Assembly: GCA_015680685.1 (NCBI GenBank)
Contig: MNCI01002041.1
Location: 273,505 to 337,504, forward strand
Direction of reading: 5' to 3'
Origin: Gnetum montanum
Taxonomy: Eukaryota > Streptophyta > Gnetopsida > Gnetales > Gnetaceae
Length of the DNA stretch: 64,000 bases
Shown here: piece by piece, positions 36,518-50,252 of the stretch
How positions within the stretch are numbered: the stretch's first letter is position 1
How the letters are laid out: every line of letters starts with the position of its first letter
Program-made: the position numbers and the translations under genes
Notes under the pieces: generated by a model
The model's input: the letters and a program-made list of their open reading frames with translations, nothing else
Databases searched by the model: none
What the model was told of the DNA's origin: nothing

Positions 36518-37312
36518 TGATGAGCCACGATATCGGGGCCTTCCACACGATATCGCGTACGCAATATCGAGGCCTGCCTCGTTGCTTATAAATAAGAGGT
36601 AGGCACACTTGGTTTGCATAGTTAGTCTTAGTCCCTTACCCAAACTCTTTCCTTTTTCCCTTTCTAGAGATAGAATTATTTCTAAGCGCCCACAGTAGGA
36701 GTCATAAAGTGAACGGATCTTTCTTCGAGCATTGTGTACCTAAGCAAACCTTGTGCACGGTAATGAAGACGAACTTTATGATAAACCTTGTAGCATTCAG
36801 AATAGATTAATTAATGTTAATTACTGTTATTTAATGCTTTCCTTAGTTAATTAATGTTCTCCCTCTCACCCTACAACTCTCCTAAGTAAGCACACTCAGT
36901 ACGATCACTTCGAGCATGCGTGTAACGCTTAGTAACCCAATAATGATTATCGTTTGGTAATCCCAGTAGTGTTGCACTGGTTCAGGATGTGTACGGCAAG
37001 TGAGAATGGATGCTGGTGTTAGGACTAGTTAAAGCATAGTTGAGTAGTTAAATCAAAATTAGTTACTTAGTTATCTCTCTCCTTCCTTTGTAGCACTAGG
37101 ACATAAAAACATAAAAACTATAAAAATCATGTACCTCAAGTTTACTTAACCATACAATCGTGCTATACAAGTAAGCTTGGGAAGACAACAATTGATCAAC
37201 CCATCCTTGTTTCACAAAGGCGCATAAGCACTTAGTCCTTGGAATTCGACCAAATCATGCATGGATGCTCATATTTGTATGGTTGAGCGTAGGGATACCT
37301 CGCCGCTCATCA
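36518..37312 (+). repeat. solo LTR of the gypsy family
   Basis: A 795-bp LTR from TGATGAGCC to GCTCATCA. Its U3 is rich in GATATCG/CAATATCG motifs, followed by CTTATAAATAAG (TATA) and the family blocks. There is no PBS or internal sequence. Flanks GAAGG (36513-36517) and AAAGG (37313-37317) match at four of five bases, as expected for an old target duplication inside E4. Confidence 0.8.
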
Positions 37313-38330
37313 AAAGGGATTGCAAAAGTTTGGATTTGTGGTACCTTATCATGTCCACAATAGGTTTTTTTGTCAATTATGGTTAAAATGATCATTATAC
37401 CTATTTGTTTAGGTGTCAAACTAAGTCCATACCTTTATTAATGACATTGCATCGTATCATCCCAAACTTACCACCATAGGACCACCACAACCATATGAAA
37501 AAATCACTACTCAATAAAAGAAACAAGGAAGGAACTTTAATTAATCAATTAATTAAACATTAAAATTTGAGGAAAGTTGGCCATTGATTAGAGAGGTGTC
37601 TTCAAGGATGGGTAACATGTCTTTCTAGTCCCGTAGCCAATGGTAATCCCACTAGATGAGGCATGGGTAACATGTCTTTTCAGTCACATAATGAGACTAG
37701 TCTAAGGGACCTTTAGGATTCTTAGAAGTAGCCTACTTTTAGGCATGCATAACATGTCTTTCTAGTGGTACCCTAGGAATCAGTTTCTTTTGTGAATTAG
37801 TTAATTGATAACTATGCTTTCCTTACCAAAGGGATACGTTCAAGCATGGGTTAAATATTTTTCCAGTGACATGATAAGGTAACACTTATTTGAAAACAAG
37901 CTTACATCAAAATTAAAACATGAGTAATGATATAAACACAAGATGTGGTAAGATCCATAGAAGAAGTGTGAAGAATCAGCAAGTTTCCTTAATGCCACTC
38001 CCTTCTCCATTCTACCTTAGTCTTTCCCCTTTTCTTCAAGGCATAATGATCATGAATTAATTTTAGTTTCATATGAGAAGAACCATATTGATTTCATGAT
38101 AAAGACCTCTTATTTATAAAAACTGAAGGAATGGATGATGTGGTCTCAATGCTTCACACAATTATAGAAATTGTCAAAAATAGAAATATGATAAAAAAAA
38201 TTGTAAAACAAAAAGTGAAAACACACTTATTAATTCTTGATTCAAGATGGAGCATCTCTCCCATGACTAAACTAATGGGTGAGCATTCAAAAAATAGACC
38301 ACATTCTCTTAGTCATATACCATAAGTTTC
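37313..38330 (-). other. E4 post-gag spacer
   Basis: Non-coding sequence homologous to E6 (45.2-46.0 kb), E7 (50.25-51.0 kb) and E3 (60.0-61.15 kb). Shared blocks include GGGTAACATGTCTTTCTAGT (37600-37760 area) and the PPT-like box TCTCCCATGACTAAAC at 38257-38272. Confidence 0.6.
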
Positions 38331-40559
38331 TTATTTATAATCTTTAGTTATTTATGTTTGCACTTGTTAGACCATTTAATATAAATGATAATCAAGTTTT
38401 TATCATTTAAAGACACACATCTAGCTAGCCTAGAAGGTATTTCTATTTGAGAGGGTCCAGATATGTTTTCAATTTTATATTTTATATCAATTTTTGGGTC
38501 ATCTTGTTCATCACTTTAATTTAGTGTATGATTAGGGTGTAAGATGTTATTTTGTAAGTTTTATGCTTGGTTAATTTTCTTAGGACAAGAAGTGATATGT
38601 TGGATGTTTCCATGCATATTTTGGATGGTTTGGTATTCTCATTTTCTAGCCACTAGTTGACTTTTGGTTTAGTAGCTATTGTGTAGACATGCTTTTGCAC
38701 ACACACCTATTCCTAAAGTTTGTTATGGGTTGGTACAGGAATTACGTTAACACTTTGAACTTTCAACTCACAACTACATCCTTTATCATTACTAGTAATG
38801 CATGGAATAGTCTATCTCTTTATAGTGCCATGTTCAGCTTTTATGTTTTGTTTTGGAGTGTTAGCAATTGTTGACTTTTGCATAGGATTAGGAGGCATTA
38901 TTTTTGTAAGGATGGGAGTTGCACCACATTGGGCTTATGCTGGTTCTAATGAGCTAGTAGGTTTACTAGTTTTATTTGCACGTGTGGAAACTATCCTAAA
39001 GAAAGGATATTTCCAAGACTTGTGCTTAAGACTACTAGCACTATCATTCTTTTATATGTTCAAAACACAAGTGGCATTATTGAGATTCTAGTGCTAATTC
39101 TTCCTACATTGTTGGTGGTGGCATATGTTGGAGGGGAGTATGAGAGTATTGAGGATGTGATGGATGATGAAAGGCACAAGATGGTGATTCCACAGGAGAT
39201 GTTGTGGGTTGATGGTATTTAAGAGGATAGTAGTAGTGAGTTGAGGCATGGGAAATAGAACCATTGGGAGAAATAGTTTGTTAAACATAATAACCATAAG
39301 GGTTTGAATGGTAATAGGGATATTACTAGTTTGGTGATGGAATTCCCCATTATTATGGGTTTTACCATTATTGTTAATAGTAGTCTTGAGGTTGAGGAGA
39401 AGTCCCACTTGGATAATACTATTGGTTGTGGGACTATCTATAATTTCCTTGTGGATAAGGAAATCTCCTAAGCATTTACTTTTCCAGAAACTTGGGATTC
39501 AAAGAAAAATTCCCAGATTCTTGTAGATATGACATAACTAAGCACTAGCCCATGGGATGGTCATATTGGCAAATGTTACATCCTTTGTCCTCCTCTAAAT
39601 CTAAGCTTGTAACATATTCTATTATACTTTTTTTCCATTTTTTCTAATAAGTATTCTTGCTTGTTTTCTCATTTTTTGTCTTTTCTTATATTGATTAATT
39701 GATCCTACTTGCTTTACCTTCTCCTCTATGATTTTCAAGTTGGTTGTAGCTTTTTCATCCATCAACTTTACATCTTATCTATCCTTGCTTCAATCTCTAC
39801 AATAGACTTTTATGTTGGAAAGGTTTTGTGTCAAATCAACACATCCAGGACTATCTTTTTTTCTAATCATAAATATGAATCTCATTTTTGTAAAGGTTTG
39901 GATCATAGTTACCTTATTCTTTTTCCACATGTTCAATTAACCTTTGTATCTAATAAGCTCTCAGTTTCATTAATCTTCCTTGGACATAGATACCAAAGGT
40001 CTTCTTCATTTTGATATGAAGCCCATCTATGATGTGCTAAAGCTACTCTTTTTGAGAAAATCCAAGGTCTAGGCATCTATGTAGTAAAGAATAATATTTG
40101 TCTAAGGTTGTATTAAGGTATTCATGGTTCTCTTGCTTCCACCCTTTGATTTGTCTTAGATTATACACTCTTGAATAGGTTTGGTATTTCTCATTGAAGA
40201 GTTCAGGCATTGTGAACCACTAGTGGATTGAATCTAGTTCCAACAATCTATACCAACTTTCAGCTTCTTCTATTAGTGTCCTAGGAAAGAGCTTAAGTTT
40301 TTGCAAGGTGGAGGCATCATGAAAGACTTGTTAATGATGTTGTGGATCAAAATTGTAGTCTCTCTCAAATCTAGGAATGTTATTCATATCAAGCCATTTG
40401 ATGCAACTTTCCCTTTGAAGCTTATGGGGTATTCTAAGTACCTCCCTGATCTGTATCATGCTTCTAATAGCCAATAAGGATTCTTCATCATCATACATGT
40501 TGTGGTCTACAGCTAGTTCACTCCTTAAGATTTCACCTTCAAATTCCCACTAAATTTAG
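38331..40559 (-). pseudogene. E4 gag, 3' portion
   Basis: On the minus strand it aligns with the gag of E6 and E7. The match includes the block around 40200-40450 corresponding to 53200-53500 (sharing ATAGGAAAGAGCTTAAGTTTT on the plus strand) and the end-of-gag region around 39090-39560. It is full of stops and frameshifts. It continues at 55442-55861 across the nested insert. Confidence 0.6.
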
Positions 40560-41113
40560 ACAATATGAAAGACAATGAAAATTGCTATTAAGCAAGAAAA
40601 CTAGTTATCTTTAATTAATAAATAAATAAGATAAAAATACAATGGAATCACTAATCCAAGGATCTAAACATACTCTCACACTCTCATACTATTATAGAGC
40701 ATGAGGCTCTACAATCTCATAAAGATTAACCTCAATGCAAGGCTTAGTCTCCAAATTAGATCTCACAGACATAGATCTACAATCCCATCTAAGAGGCAAA
40801 GAGCTATGGTCAATATCACACATACACTTGACCTTAGAGATGCATCCTTGCACATGCAACATCTCTCTCAAGTCTCTTCCCACCTCTCTTAAGATCTTGG
40901 AATGTCTCTCCCTTTAAATGTTCTTTCCCTTCTCATGCTCCAAGCATGGATACATAATATAATTATAAAGATCCAAAAAAATCCTAGGAACCTTTCCCAA
41001 ATAGTTCTCTAGAAGTTTCTCACATGAATCTTGACTTCCCCAAATGTTTCCCTTTGAAACTGCCCCATTAGAGGTTTACCAAATTGAACAACATGTCTCT
41101 TAGCCTTGCCAAA

Positions 41114-41976
41114 TGATGAGTGGCAAGGTACCCCTGCACTAAACCATATGAATATGAGCATGTATGCATGATCCAGTCAAACTCTGCAAATAGACTAGTT
41201 GTGATATCTAGATAGTTACACGTTGATCGCAGTTTGCTATCTTTCCACCTAGACCAATATTTTCTTTGTCACGTATGGTTTAGTCCAAAGTGAGGTGAAT
41301 AATGGGATCCTAAACTAATGCTACTCCTAGAGACGATGGAAAATAATCTTAACTTACGCTAATAGGCAATAAAAAGCAAAATCTAAACTAGTGTAAGTGT
41401 GATGAGCATCCATCCTTAATCATCCGTGCACATCTTGGACCTCATGTACTACTTATGGGATTACCAAGCGCACATTACTTGAGTACTCCTAGATATGCTA
41501 CTAGGTTACCAAGTAGTTACACTTAAATGTTCATGATTAAGTCATACTCATTTTGCATTTAACAATAGGAATGGTGAATGATGATAAAGAAATATTAACG
41601 AAGAAAACAATAAATAACAAGTAACAATTAAAGTAATTAAAAGCTAAGTGAATACTCCAATGACGGAGTAATCTCAATCTTTATTACTGATCATGTGCGT
41701 GTCCAAGTACATCACACTCGAACAAAGGTTCCATACAATTACAATCATCACACTACGGGTATGCACTTGGGAAAGAACTGAAATTAACTAAAAATTCACA
41801 AAAAGACTCTACCCTTAGACTTACCAACTCCTCCCTTCCTATGCGCCCGAATGTTGTATTTATAGGCCTACACATGAATCACAATATCATGTATTTGATA
41901 TCATTATCCAGGTTGTGATATCTCGTACTTGATATCGAGGATCTAATATCAAGCCCTGGCAAGCCATGATTCATCA
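41114..41976 (-). repeat. E6 3' LTR (863 bp)
   Basis: On the minus strand TGATGAATCATGG to GCCACTCATCA. It contains GATATC-type U3 motifs and a TATA box (GCCTATAAATAC). It differs from the 5' LTR at roughly one position in ten over the compared part. Confidence 0.85.
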
Positions 41977-42000
41977 TACCCCCATGACTAAATAACAACT
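41977..42000 (-). promoter_or_regulatory. E6 polypurine tract
   Basis: TTTAGTCATGGGGGTA on the minus strand, directly before the LTR start. It is nearly identical to the boxes of E3 and E7. Confidence 0.75.
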
Positions 42001-44917
42001 CATCCTCAAGTTAGAAAAAATGAGAACGAGTTCAATTGATTACATAGTGGATAGGTATAAGATTATTGACTAACTAGGAATTACTCATGGTGCAGTGTGG
42101 GATTGAATAAAACAAAATTCGGACATAGACACAAAATTACAAAAGGCAAAATTTGTTGGAACTCATGTGGTTCCTGGTGGTGGTGGCTCCTCCATGGGTC
42201 TCTTCCCTTTATCTTGTGCTCCAAGTTTTGGAAATGGATGTCTCTAAAGGAGCGCCTAAATATTTTCTTCCTCGATCTAGGGATCCTGTGCCATCCATGC
42301 TGATGCTCCAATGTTTGATGCAGTCAGTACCTCCCATGGGCACGGTAGTTGCGGAAACATCAGATTGGCCTTAACTTACCAAGCTATAAACAACCGTCAT
42401 TCCTCTTCATAGGCTCTAGCTTTGTCCTTGCATTCTTGGTACTCCATGAACTATGGAGCCAAATTCGCCATGACATCTTTCTGTCCTTGGTAGCTGCTCT
42501 TGACCACCTCTAATTCAGAATTTGCTACTTCTAATTTCTATAATGTCTTCTTATGTTCAGCAAATTCTGTTTCATATTTAGCGTAGGTGGTTGCTACTTG
42601 CTTCTCCAATTCTATTCTCAGGCATCTTGTTGTCAACATGGCTAAGTTGGCATACTACAGGTTTGCCAACTCCATGTACTCCTTGAAATCTTGTATCTAC
42701 AAGTCCTAGCTTCTCAGTTTTGCTTGGTGGGCGAAGGCATAAGTATCCAATATGGCCTGCCAATCAACATTCTAAGCACTAAGAGTGTTAATATGAGCTT
42801 TGGCCATATGGATTTCTTTTCTGAAATGCTCCTTGAGTTTTTCATGTCGCTTGGCCTCATTCTACCACATGCTTATTTCAATCACCGTCTTCTAGCGAAT
42901 CATGCGTACCTCCTCCATTAAGAGGGTTCTATTTTCTCTAGCCAAACGATTCATATCTTGGTTGATCCTTATTAATTGTTCTCGTAGTTGCTGAAAAATT
43001 TCCTCAAGAACATTCTTTTTTTTTTCTACTGTGGTCAACTGAAGATTTTCGGCGGCGAGGTGTTTATTTTTTTCTTGTGAGTCCTTGAGTGCTTTGGCAT
43101 GTGCATACGTTTGAGCTTGTGCCTTGGAAACATTCCAATTAGCCTTCTCTTTTTTCTTCACCGCTTTTTTATTCTCTTCCAATAATTTAGTTAACTACTC
43201 TATCCAAAAGGATTCTAGCTAGTCTGTAGGGATGAATTGGGATGGATCCTGCTATGCAGCTTGTAGGGTGACAAGCTTTTCTTGGAGTCTTTTTAACTCC
43301 TCCTCTACATGTTTGACCCTGACATCTACCATGACCAGCTTTCCTTTTGTAGAGATGAGGTTTGACTGTGTTGTTGTGACATCTTAAGGGATGTCAAACA
43401 AGGATGTCATCACTTGTCTTGTCTACAATAATTGATCTAGAACATCCTCATGACCTGTAGGAGTCATTGAGGGACCGACCAAGGTTTAAGCATCATGTGC
43501 TCCTATAAAATCTACCGGTGGCATAATAGGAATATTAAATGATTCTTTTATGTGGTCTACATCCACTTCTACTACTCCCACTGCATCTTGGTGCTGCATG
43601 ACCACTACCATGGTGCCTTCACCAGTTTCTAGTTGCACTTGAAAGGATGCAACATTTCCAGAGATCTATTGTGACTAGTGTAATTCCCCTCCTCCTGTTT
43701 GAATGGACACCTCACCCTGCGCATGATCAATTGAGACTGTGGGTCATGACCCTAAAGAGATTGGCTTCATCATGGCTTCCCCAACTTACCAATTCAGCTA
43801 TGGCCTTGAGATGGCTCATCGACGATTGATAGTCCTACGGGGGAAGTGGTGGTTAGTCTTGTTGGCCTGTAGGTTGTGTGGTGGGCCCCACTTCCTGTTG
43901 TTGACTGGGCCTTGTGTCTAGAAGTTGGCTAGACCCTGTAATTTTAGGTGTAGTAGGCCCCACTATCTGTTCTTGCTTAGGCTCCAGTGTCTCATTAGCA
44001 CTTTTCCTTGGGACTGGTGGCTTCAGTAATTCAGAAAATGAGGCATTTTGAGCCTTTTTGGGGATGTAATTGTTGTACCCCAGAATTCTAGCACATCAAC
44101 ACAACTTAATGATCAGGTAGGGAAAAGGTAATGTAAACTTTCCTATCAGACATTCTTCAAACCACCTTAAAATTTCTATGAGATATAGATGGGATAGGTT
44201 GGCATCAACCTTGCCCATCAAGATGGCACTTCCTCTAGCCACATAGGTGAAAATTCTATTCAATCCTTTTGTTGGGAAAATGTGATATGTGCCAATTTTG
44301 AAGTAAATCCTATCTTTAAGCATGAGCTCCCCATATGCTTTATCCTTCTTTTTGTACGTCCTTTTTAACCATCTCTTTCGCACATCTGCATTAGAGTGAG
44401 TGGACAAGTAAGCAACCTTAGGCCCTATGTTTGGAAGATTCAACACTTTTGAAATGGCCTTGGCAAAGAAATCAACAAAAATCCCATTAATATCAACAGT
44501 GGTGCCTTCTTCCTTGTTGTGTCAAAATTGGTACGTCTCCCCCAAGTACCAATCACCACTCTCAGAGAGAATAGGCGACAATGGAGACCCTTTAACTTGG
44601 TCCCTGACTGCCTCAGGGGAAAATTTAGTGAAAGGTCCAAAATTAAGTTCCACAATCATAACTGCTGATGTGGACCTTTCACGAATTGCCTCAACACATT
44701 CTGGAGACAACGTGAGATGTTATCCCTATTCAGGTGCTCTACTATCTCCACCTTTAGCATGCCCCAATTATGTAGTGACAGGAGGTTCTTAATGAATGCT
44801 GAATGATTATCCCTCCTGCTCTACGTGTTCTCTAGGAGGCGCTTGTCCTCTACCTATCCTTGGTCGTTTGGATGCACCTTGAGAGGATCCTCCTTACTAT
44901 CCTCTTTTAGGGGCCAT
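42001..44917 (-). pseudogene. E6 accessory ORF (globular domain plus coiled coil)
   Basis: ATG 44917 follows GTGATTGCAA, the acceptor-like motif. The next roughly 310 codons stay in one frame with several stops but no frameshift. They comprise a basic proline-rich start (KRPRIGRGQAPPRE), the motif SGDWYLGETYQF, the block VLNLPNIGPKVAYLS and an LPFPYLIIKLC block. The same motifs occur in E1 and E3. A proline-rich linker and a long Q/E/K/L-rich coiled coil follow, for example 43182-42892 (96 residues open). By eye the domain resembles the 'putative plant transposon protein' family. A structural or nucleic-acid role is possible but unproven. Confidence 0.65.
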
Positions 44918-45169
44918 TTGCAATCACACGGGACCAATTATCAATAAGGCTATTTACAAAATTAGATTAATACCTTACTCCTTGCCCTTAATAGATTCAT
45001 TTCTTGCTTAGTGTAATTCAGAGTTAAATATTTTCACGAAAATTCTCTTAAAAGTTTAATATTGGGCCCAATTTTGATTAAGTAACTCCAAAAAAAATAA
45101 TTTTCCTGGTCTGGGTAAAGAAATAAAATTAATTTGGCAAACGTTTTTAGCATTTTTGAGGTCACTTAC
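44918..45169 (-). other. E6 intron upstream of the accessory ORF
   Basis: A consensus donor AAGG|GTAAGTG (45170/45169, minus strand) and a damaged acceptor (GTGATTGCAA instead of CAG) bound a 252-bp segment ending exactly at the accessory ATG. It is homologous in position to 237-558. Confidence 0.5.
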
Positions 45170-46017
45170 CCTTGATAATATCCTTCAGGCAATGACAAGT
45201 TTCAAAAAAATAGGTGTACGATCACTTGGAATTTTGTCCAAGGGAGGAGTGATTTGGAACTTTTTTTGCGGCGCATTCGTCTTTGGTCTTTTCTTTGATG
45301 TTTTCTTTTCTTTTCTTCTTTTCTTCTTCTAGCCTCTTTGGCACTTTGTCCTTTCCAACAGTGAACCGAAGAAGCCACCAACCCTCAGGCATGGATGCAT
45401 GTCTTTCTAGTGGGACCCCCAGAACAGTATTGAGTTTCTTTATTGAGTGCCTTTATTACTCTTACTCCCATTTTTTGTTAGACCTACAAGGATCTTAGTA
45501 CAACCAGGCTACATGATAGCAGCTACAAATGTTACCAAAAAGAATCCACAAGTCCCCTTGATGTCACACCCTGGACATTCCCTCTTAGTCCATCATTTTT
45601 TGCTCTAGGCATAATGAGCACAAAATTACTTTAAATTTTAGTGATGAAAAAAATATCATCGTACCTAAAGTAGAACCTCTTATTAATAGAATGGGTGGGT
45701 GGAAGTGGTGGGCTTACTATCCAAATAATTAGTCACTTGAGACTTGATAGCATAGAACAACACCTTGACTGACAAGTCACATAAGTATTTTATTCACCGA
45801 TGAGATTACCCTCAAAAAGATAAAACAACAAATTGGAAATGAAAAACAAAAAATTGTAGAATCAAAGAAAAGGAAAAAAAACTTATTAATTCTACTTGTT
45901 ATAATGGAGGATATCCCTCATAACTAAACTTTTGAGCATGGCTAGAATTAATAAATGGAGAATACAAATCCATGCATGTTGGAAATATTGGAGTTTGGTC
46001 ATATCCAAACCACTAGG
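45170..46017 (-). other. E6 post-gag spacer
   Basis: Conserved non-coding sequence shared with E7 (50.25-51.0 kb) at high similarity. It includes ATTCTATTAATAAGAGGTTC and the box TTTAGTTATGAGGGATATCC near 45905-45925. A purine-rich AAGAAGAAAAG tract lies near 45300-45330. Confidence 0.65.
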
Positions 46018-47237
46018 TGTCTTTTAATGTGGTGGCTGGAATGTACCCACCTTGGGGTTCACACACTTGATTAAAGTTGGCATAATAGGGCAATTTATAA
46101 GATGTGGTCATGTGATAAGGAGTTGACCCACTATCGCACTTGTGACTGAAAGATGATATGCAAGGATCACTATGTCTCCCTATGTAGTTATATTCATTGG
46201 GCTGCATGGTTGTTGGAATGTTGATTGATGGCCCTGATAAGGTAACAAGAGGTCTTGAGTTCAAGGGAGAAGATGCATCACAACATTGGACATGTGCTGA
46301 GTTGGTGGATGCAATGGTTTCAGAGCTGTGTTGTCTCTTTCTATGGTCATGCCTACATTGCTGTTGACAGTAGTAGCACAAGCAACATTCATGGGTTGGT
46401 GCTGTGGTGCAAAGCCTTCTAACACAACTGGTGGCGATGTAGAAGGAGGTGAATGATAAGAATATTGAGGGTGAGGAGAATTGCAAGGAACATGAGGTGG
46501 GGATCTTGTTGGAGAAGACATGGGTTGATAGTACTCAGGAGAATGCTAATGATGTGGTGAAGTAGAGGATGTTGACATAGTTGGGGAAATAGGATGCTAC
46601 ACATAATAAGCGCTTGGGTTTAGGTGGTATGAAGGGTATGACCAGTTTGATGGTGGCCTCCCCCACAATTGGGGTTTTTTCCACTATGGTTGAACACAGT
46701 ATTTTTGTATGAAATCTGGATGTAACATTCCTTCCCAATGCTCATGTAAATGTGACAAGATTAGGCATTGGCCTTTGGGGTGATCATACAGGCAAATGTC
46801 ACACTGATACATATGACTTGTAGTTGAGCTCCTATCCTTACTTCCTTCAACCTTTCTTTTCAATTGTTGAGTGGTGTTCAGTCCTGTTTCTCAGTTTGGC
46901 ATTGTTCCACCTCTAATAATGTTGGCATATTCTCCACATTTTTCATGTACCCATTCTTTCATCTTATTGATCTTTGTCTTAATTTCATCTAGTGATTATA
47001 GTATTGGAAAACGTGGAGATTCCACCTCCTTGGGATGAGTTGATTTCCCCTCTTCATGATCATGGACCTTTACTATTTTGAGATTTTGGTCCTATTGAGA
47101 GCTTTCAACATTCTCCCATCTAGGTATTTCTCCTTCTTCTTTTGCTACTCGCTTAATAAGCTCCTAGAATTGATGGGTTCATACCTCATATAGTTGACTT
47201 AGGGCATACATCCCTAGGGTCTCCCTTCTTTCATTAT
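46018..47237 (-). pseudogene. E6 gag, 3' portion
   Basis: On the minus strand the gag reading resumes at 47237, right behind the E7 insertion. It contains the coiled segment matching 48942-49250 of E7 and a Ser/Pro-rich tail (open 46521-46261, with SSPTRSPPHVP). Stops are frequent. Confidence 0.75.
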
Positions 47238-48114
47238 TGATGAAGCGCTATATAGTTAATGCATCCACTAGGCTGCGTCTACGGGCCCCGTATACATGGT
47301 CGCGTCAACCCGGCCCCATTGACAGATCCCTCCATGCGTCAACGTGGCCCCGTTTACACAGAGCCTATTTTAGCCTATAAATAAGTGGCCCTCTGCCACA
47401 CTTAGGTATCTTACGAGTAGTTGTAGCGAAGCCCTTGAAATTTGTTTCCATAGGAGTTAGATTATTTTCCCAAGTGCATGCCCACAGTGTGATGCTTGTA
47501 ATTGTATGGCACCTTTATTCAAGTGTGACGTACTTGGACTCGCACATGACCGAAAATAAAGATCGAGATTACTTCATCAATGCAGCATTCACTTAGTTTT
47601 AATTGTTTAATTGTTATTGTTATTTATTATTTTCTTAGTTAATATTTCTTTATTAGCATTTACTATTCCCGTTGTTAACTACGGAATGAGTACGACTTAA
47701 TCAAGAGCATTTAAGTGTGACTACTTGGTAACCCAGTAGCGTACCTAGGATCTATGCTTGGTAATCCCAGTAGTCGTCATGCACAAGGTCCAAGATGTGT
47801 ACCAATGATTAAGAAACAGATGCTCATCGCACTTAGGCTAGCTTAGACTTCATTTCCTATTGCTTATTAGTTTAATCAAGATTATTTTCCATTGTCTTTA
47901 GGAGTAGCACTAGTTTAAGATCACATCATAAGCCTCACTTTGGACTAAACCATACATGACAAAGAAAATACTAGTCCAAGTGGGAAGATAGTGAACTGTG
48001 ATCAATGTGTAACTATCTAGATACCACAACTAGCCTATCCACGAAGTTCGACGGGATCGTGCATGAATGCTTGTATTCATATGGTTGAGTATAGGGGTAC
48101 CTCACCACTCATCA
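47238..48114 (+). repeat. E7 5' LTR (877 bp)
   Basis: TGATGAAGC to CACTCATCA. The U3 carries GGCCCCGTATAC-type and GTCAAC/GTCGAC-type motifs. The TATA box GCCTATAAATAAG is at about 47373-47385. Confidence 0.93.
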
Positions 48115-48115
48115 T

Positions 48116-48133
48116 TGGCGCCGTTGTCGGGGA
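48116..48133 (+). promoter_or_regulatory. E7 primer-binding site (tRNA-Asp)
   Basis: TGGCGCCGTTGTCGGGGA starts one base after the LTR. It is complementary to the 3' end of plant tRNA-Asp(GUC) with one mismatch. This primer is characteristic of Athila-type gypsy elements. Confidence 0.9.
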
Positions 48134-48251
48134 CAGTGCCAGTTATCTAGATTAGTTATATCATACAAGATCGTTGTAACAAGTATTAACGATATATTCT
48201 TTAGAAAAGAAATTAAATTAAATTCAATTAAGTCACACACGGTTCACAACA

Positions 48252-50252
48252 ATGTCTCTCTCACAAGACTATGACAACGCAACAACTAGTAGGGCAACTC
48301 ATTGGAGAACCAACAAATTATATGATAATGAAGATGAAGTTTGGAGTACCCAATCTGATGTAGGGGTCTCCTATGAGCATCAACGTAAACAACATCATCC
48401 CAACTCACAACTACATATCATACTTAGTGACAATGAACCCCTACTGCCCACTACAAGCTTAATGCAAATACAAGAGGCTATTCAAATACCCCGCAGGCAT
48501 CGTAAGGAAAGCCGTCTACCCAGGCTTGACTTAAACAACTTTCCTAAGTTTTCAGGAGGCTATGATTTAGATCCCCAACATCATCTACAAGTCTTCCATG
48601 ATGCCTGTGCATGGAATGACATTGATAATGGATGGCAAAAACTTAAGCTCTTTCCTCTAACACTCGTTGGCCAAGCAAAAGTATGGTATAGGTTGTTAAA
48701 ACCAAAATCAATTCGACATTGGCCGATAATGGTGGAACTCTTCAACGAAAGATATCAAACCTATGCGAGAGTGTCAGCCTTGAGGAGACAAATCTAGGAA
48801 TGGAAACAAGTGCAACATGAATGCTTGAACATGGCCTTAGAAAGATATTATGCACTATTAAACAACTACCCAGGCCATGGGTTCTTCGAGGAAAGGCTAA
48901 TGTACCATATCATAGATGGGCTTCATAATGAAACAAGGGACATGCTAGGGATGTATGCCTGAGGTCAACTATATGAGCTACGAACCCATCAACTCCAAGA
49001 GCTTATTAAGCGAGTAGCAAAAGAAGAAGGAGAAATAGCCAAATGGGAGAATGTTGAAAGCTCTAAATAGGACCAAAATCTCAACTTAACAAGGTCCATG
49101 ATCATGAAGAGGAGAAATCAACTTACTTCAAGGAGGTGGAATCATCTTTGCCAATCCTGCAATCACTAGATGAAATTAAGGCAAAGATCAATAACATGAC
49201 GGACTGGGTACATGAAAGATGTGGAGAATATGCCAACATTATTAGAGGAAAAACTATGCCAAATCGAGAAACAGGACAGGACACCATGCAACAATTGAAA
49301 CAAAGGGTAGAAGATAATAAGAATAAGAACTCAACTACCAATTTCACATATCAATGCAATGCCTGTCTGTACAATCACCCCAAAGGCCAATGTCCAGTTT
49401 TGTCACATTTACATTAGCATTGGGGTGGAATGTTACATCCATATTTCATACAGAAATATTGGGTTCAACCACAGTGGCAAAATCCTCAGTCTTTGGGGAG
49501 GCCACCGTCAACTAGACCATACCCTTTATATGTCGCAACACCAAATGCTTATTCTGTTCAACACCTCGTTTCTCTAACGGGATCAGCATCCTCTACCTCA
49601 CCTCATTGTTATCATTCTCTTGAGTACTATCCACCCATGTCCTCTCCAATAAAATCACCACCTCATGTGCCTTACACTTCTCCTCAACTTCAATATTCTC
49701 ATACTTCATCCTCTTCTACATCACCACCAGTTGTGCCAGAAGGCTTTTCACCACAGCACGAACCCATGAATGTTACTTGTGCTACTACTGTCAATAGCAG
49801 TGGGAACCCTCCACAACATTAGAAGCGTCCTTTCTTTAGGCAGGATTGTAGAAAGAGATAGCAAAGTTTCGAAACCACTGCATCCTTCAACTTAGCACAA
49901 GTTCAACGCTGTGATGCATCCGCCTCCTCAAACTCAATGCCCCCTGTTACTCTATCTGGGCTACCAATCAACACTCCAACAACCATGGGGCCCAATGAAT
50001 ATTATTATGGGGAGACATGTTGATCCTTGCATACCATGTTATTGTTGCAAGTACCATAGTAGGTCAACTCCTTATAAATTAACCACATCTTATAACTTGC
50101 CCCACTATGTCAACTCTAATCAAGTGCGTAAACCCCAATGGGGTAAGTATGACCAGGTCTCAATATTTCCAACATGCAAGGATCCCCACCTTCCATTTAT
50201 TAATTCTAGCCAAGCTCAATCGTTTAGTTATGGGGGGTATCCTCCATTCTAA
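48252..50252 (+). pseudogene. E7 gag
   Basis: Encodes the structural Gag protein. ATG 48252 opens 181 codons to a TAG at 48795; the same frame continues with further stops (for example TGA near 48960). The N-terminal half has the gypsy Gag core: LPRLDLNNFPKFSGGYD, then WQKLKLFPLTLVGQAKVWY and FNERYQTYAR. A coiled segment and a short zinc knuckle, CNACLYNHPKGQC (C-X2-C-X3-H-X4-C, near 49354-49392), follow. That spacing is usual for Athila/Tat Gags. The C-terminus is Ser/Pro-rich. Inactive as it stands. Confidence 0.85.

Noticed and set aside
39709-40014. 101-codon plus-strand open frame
   Set aside because: Lies antisense to the degenerate E4 gag and has no domain.
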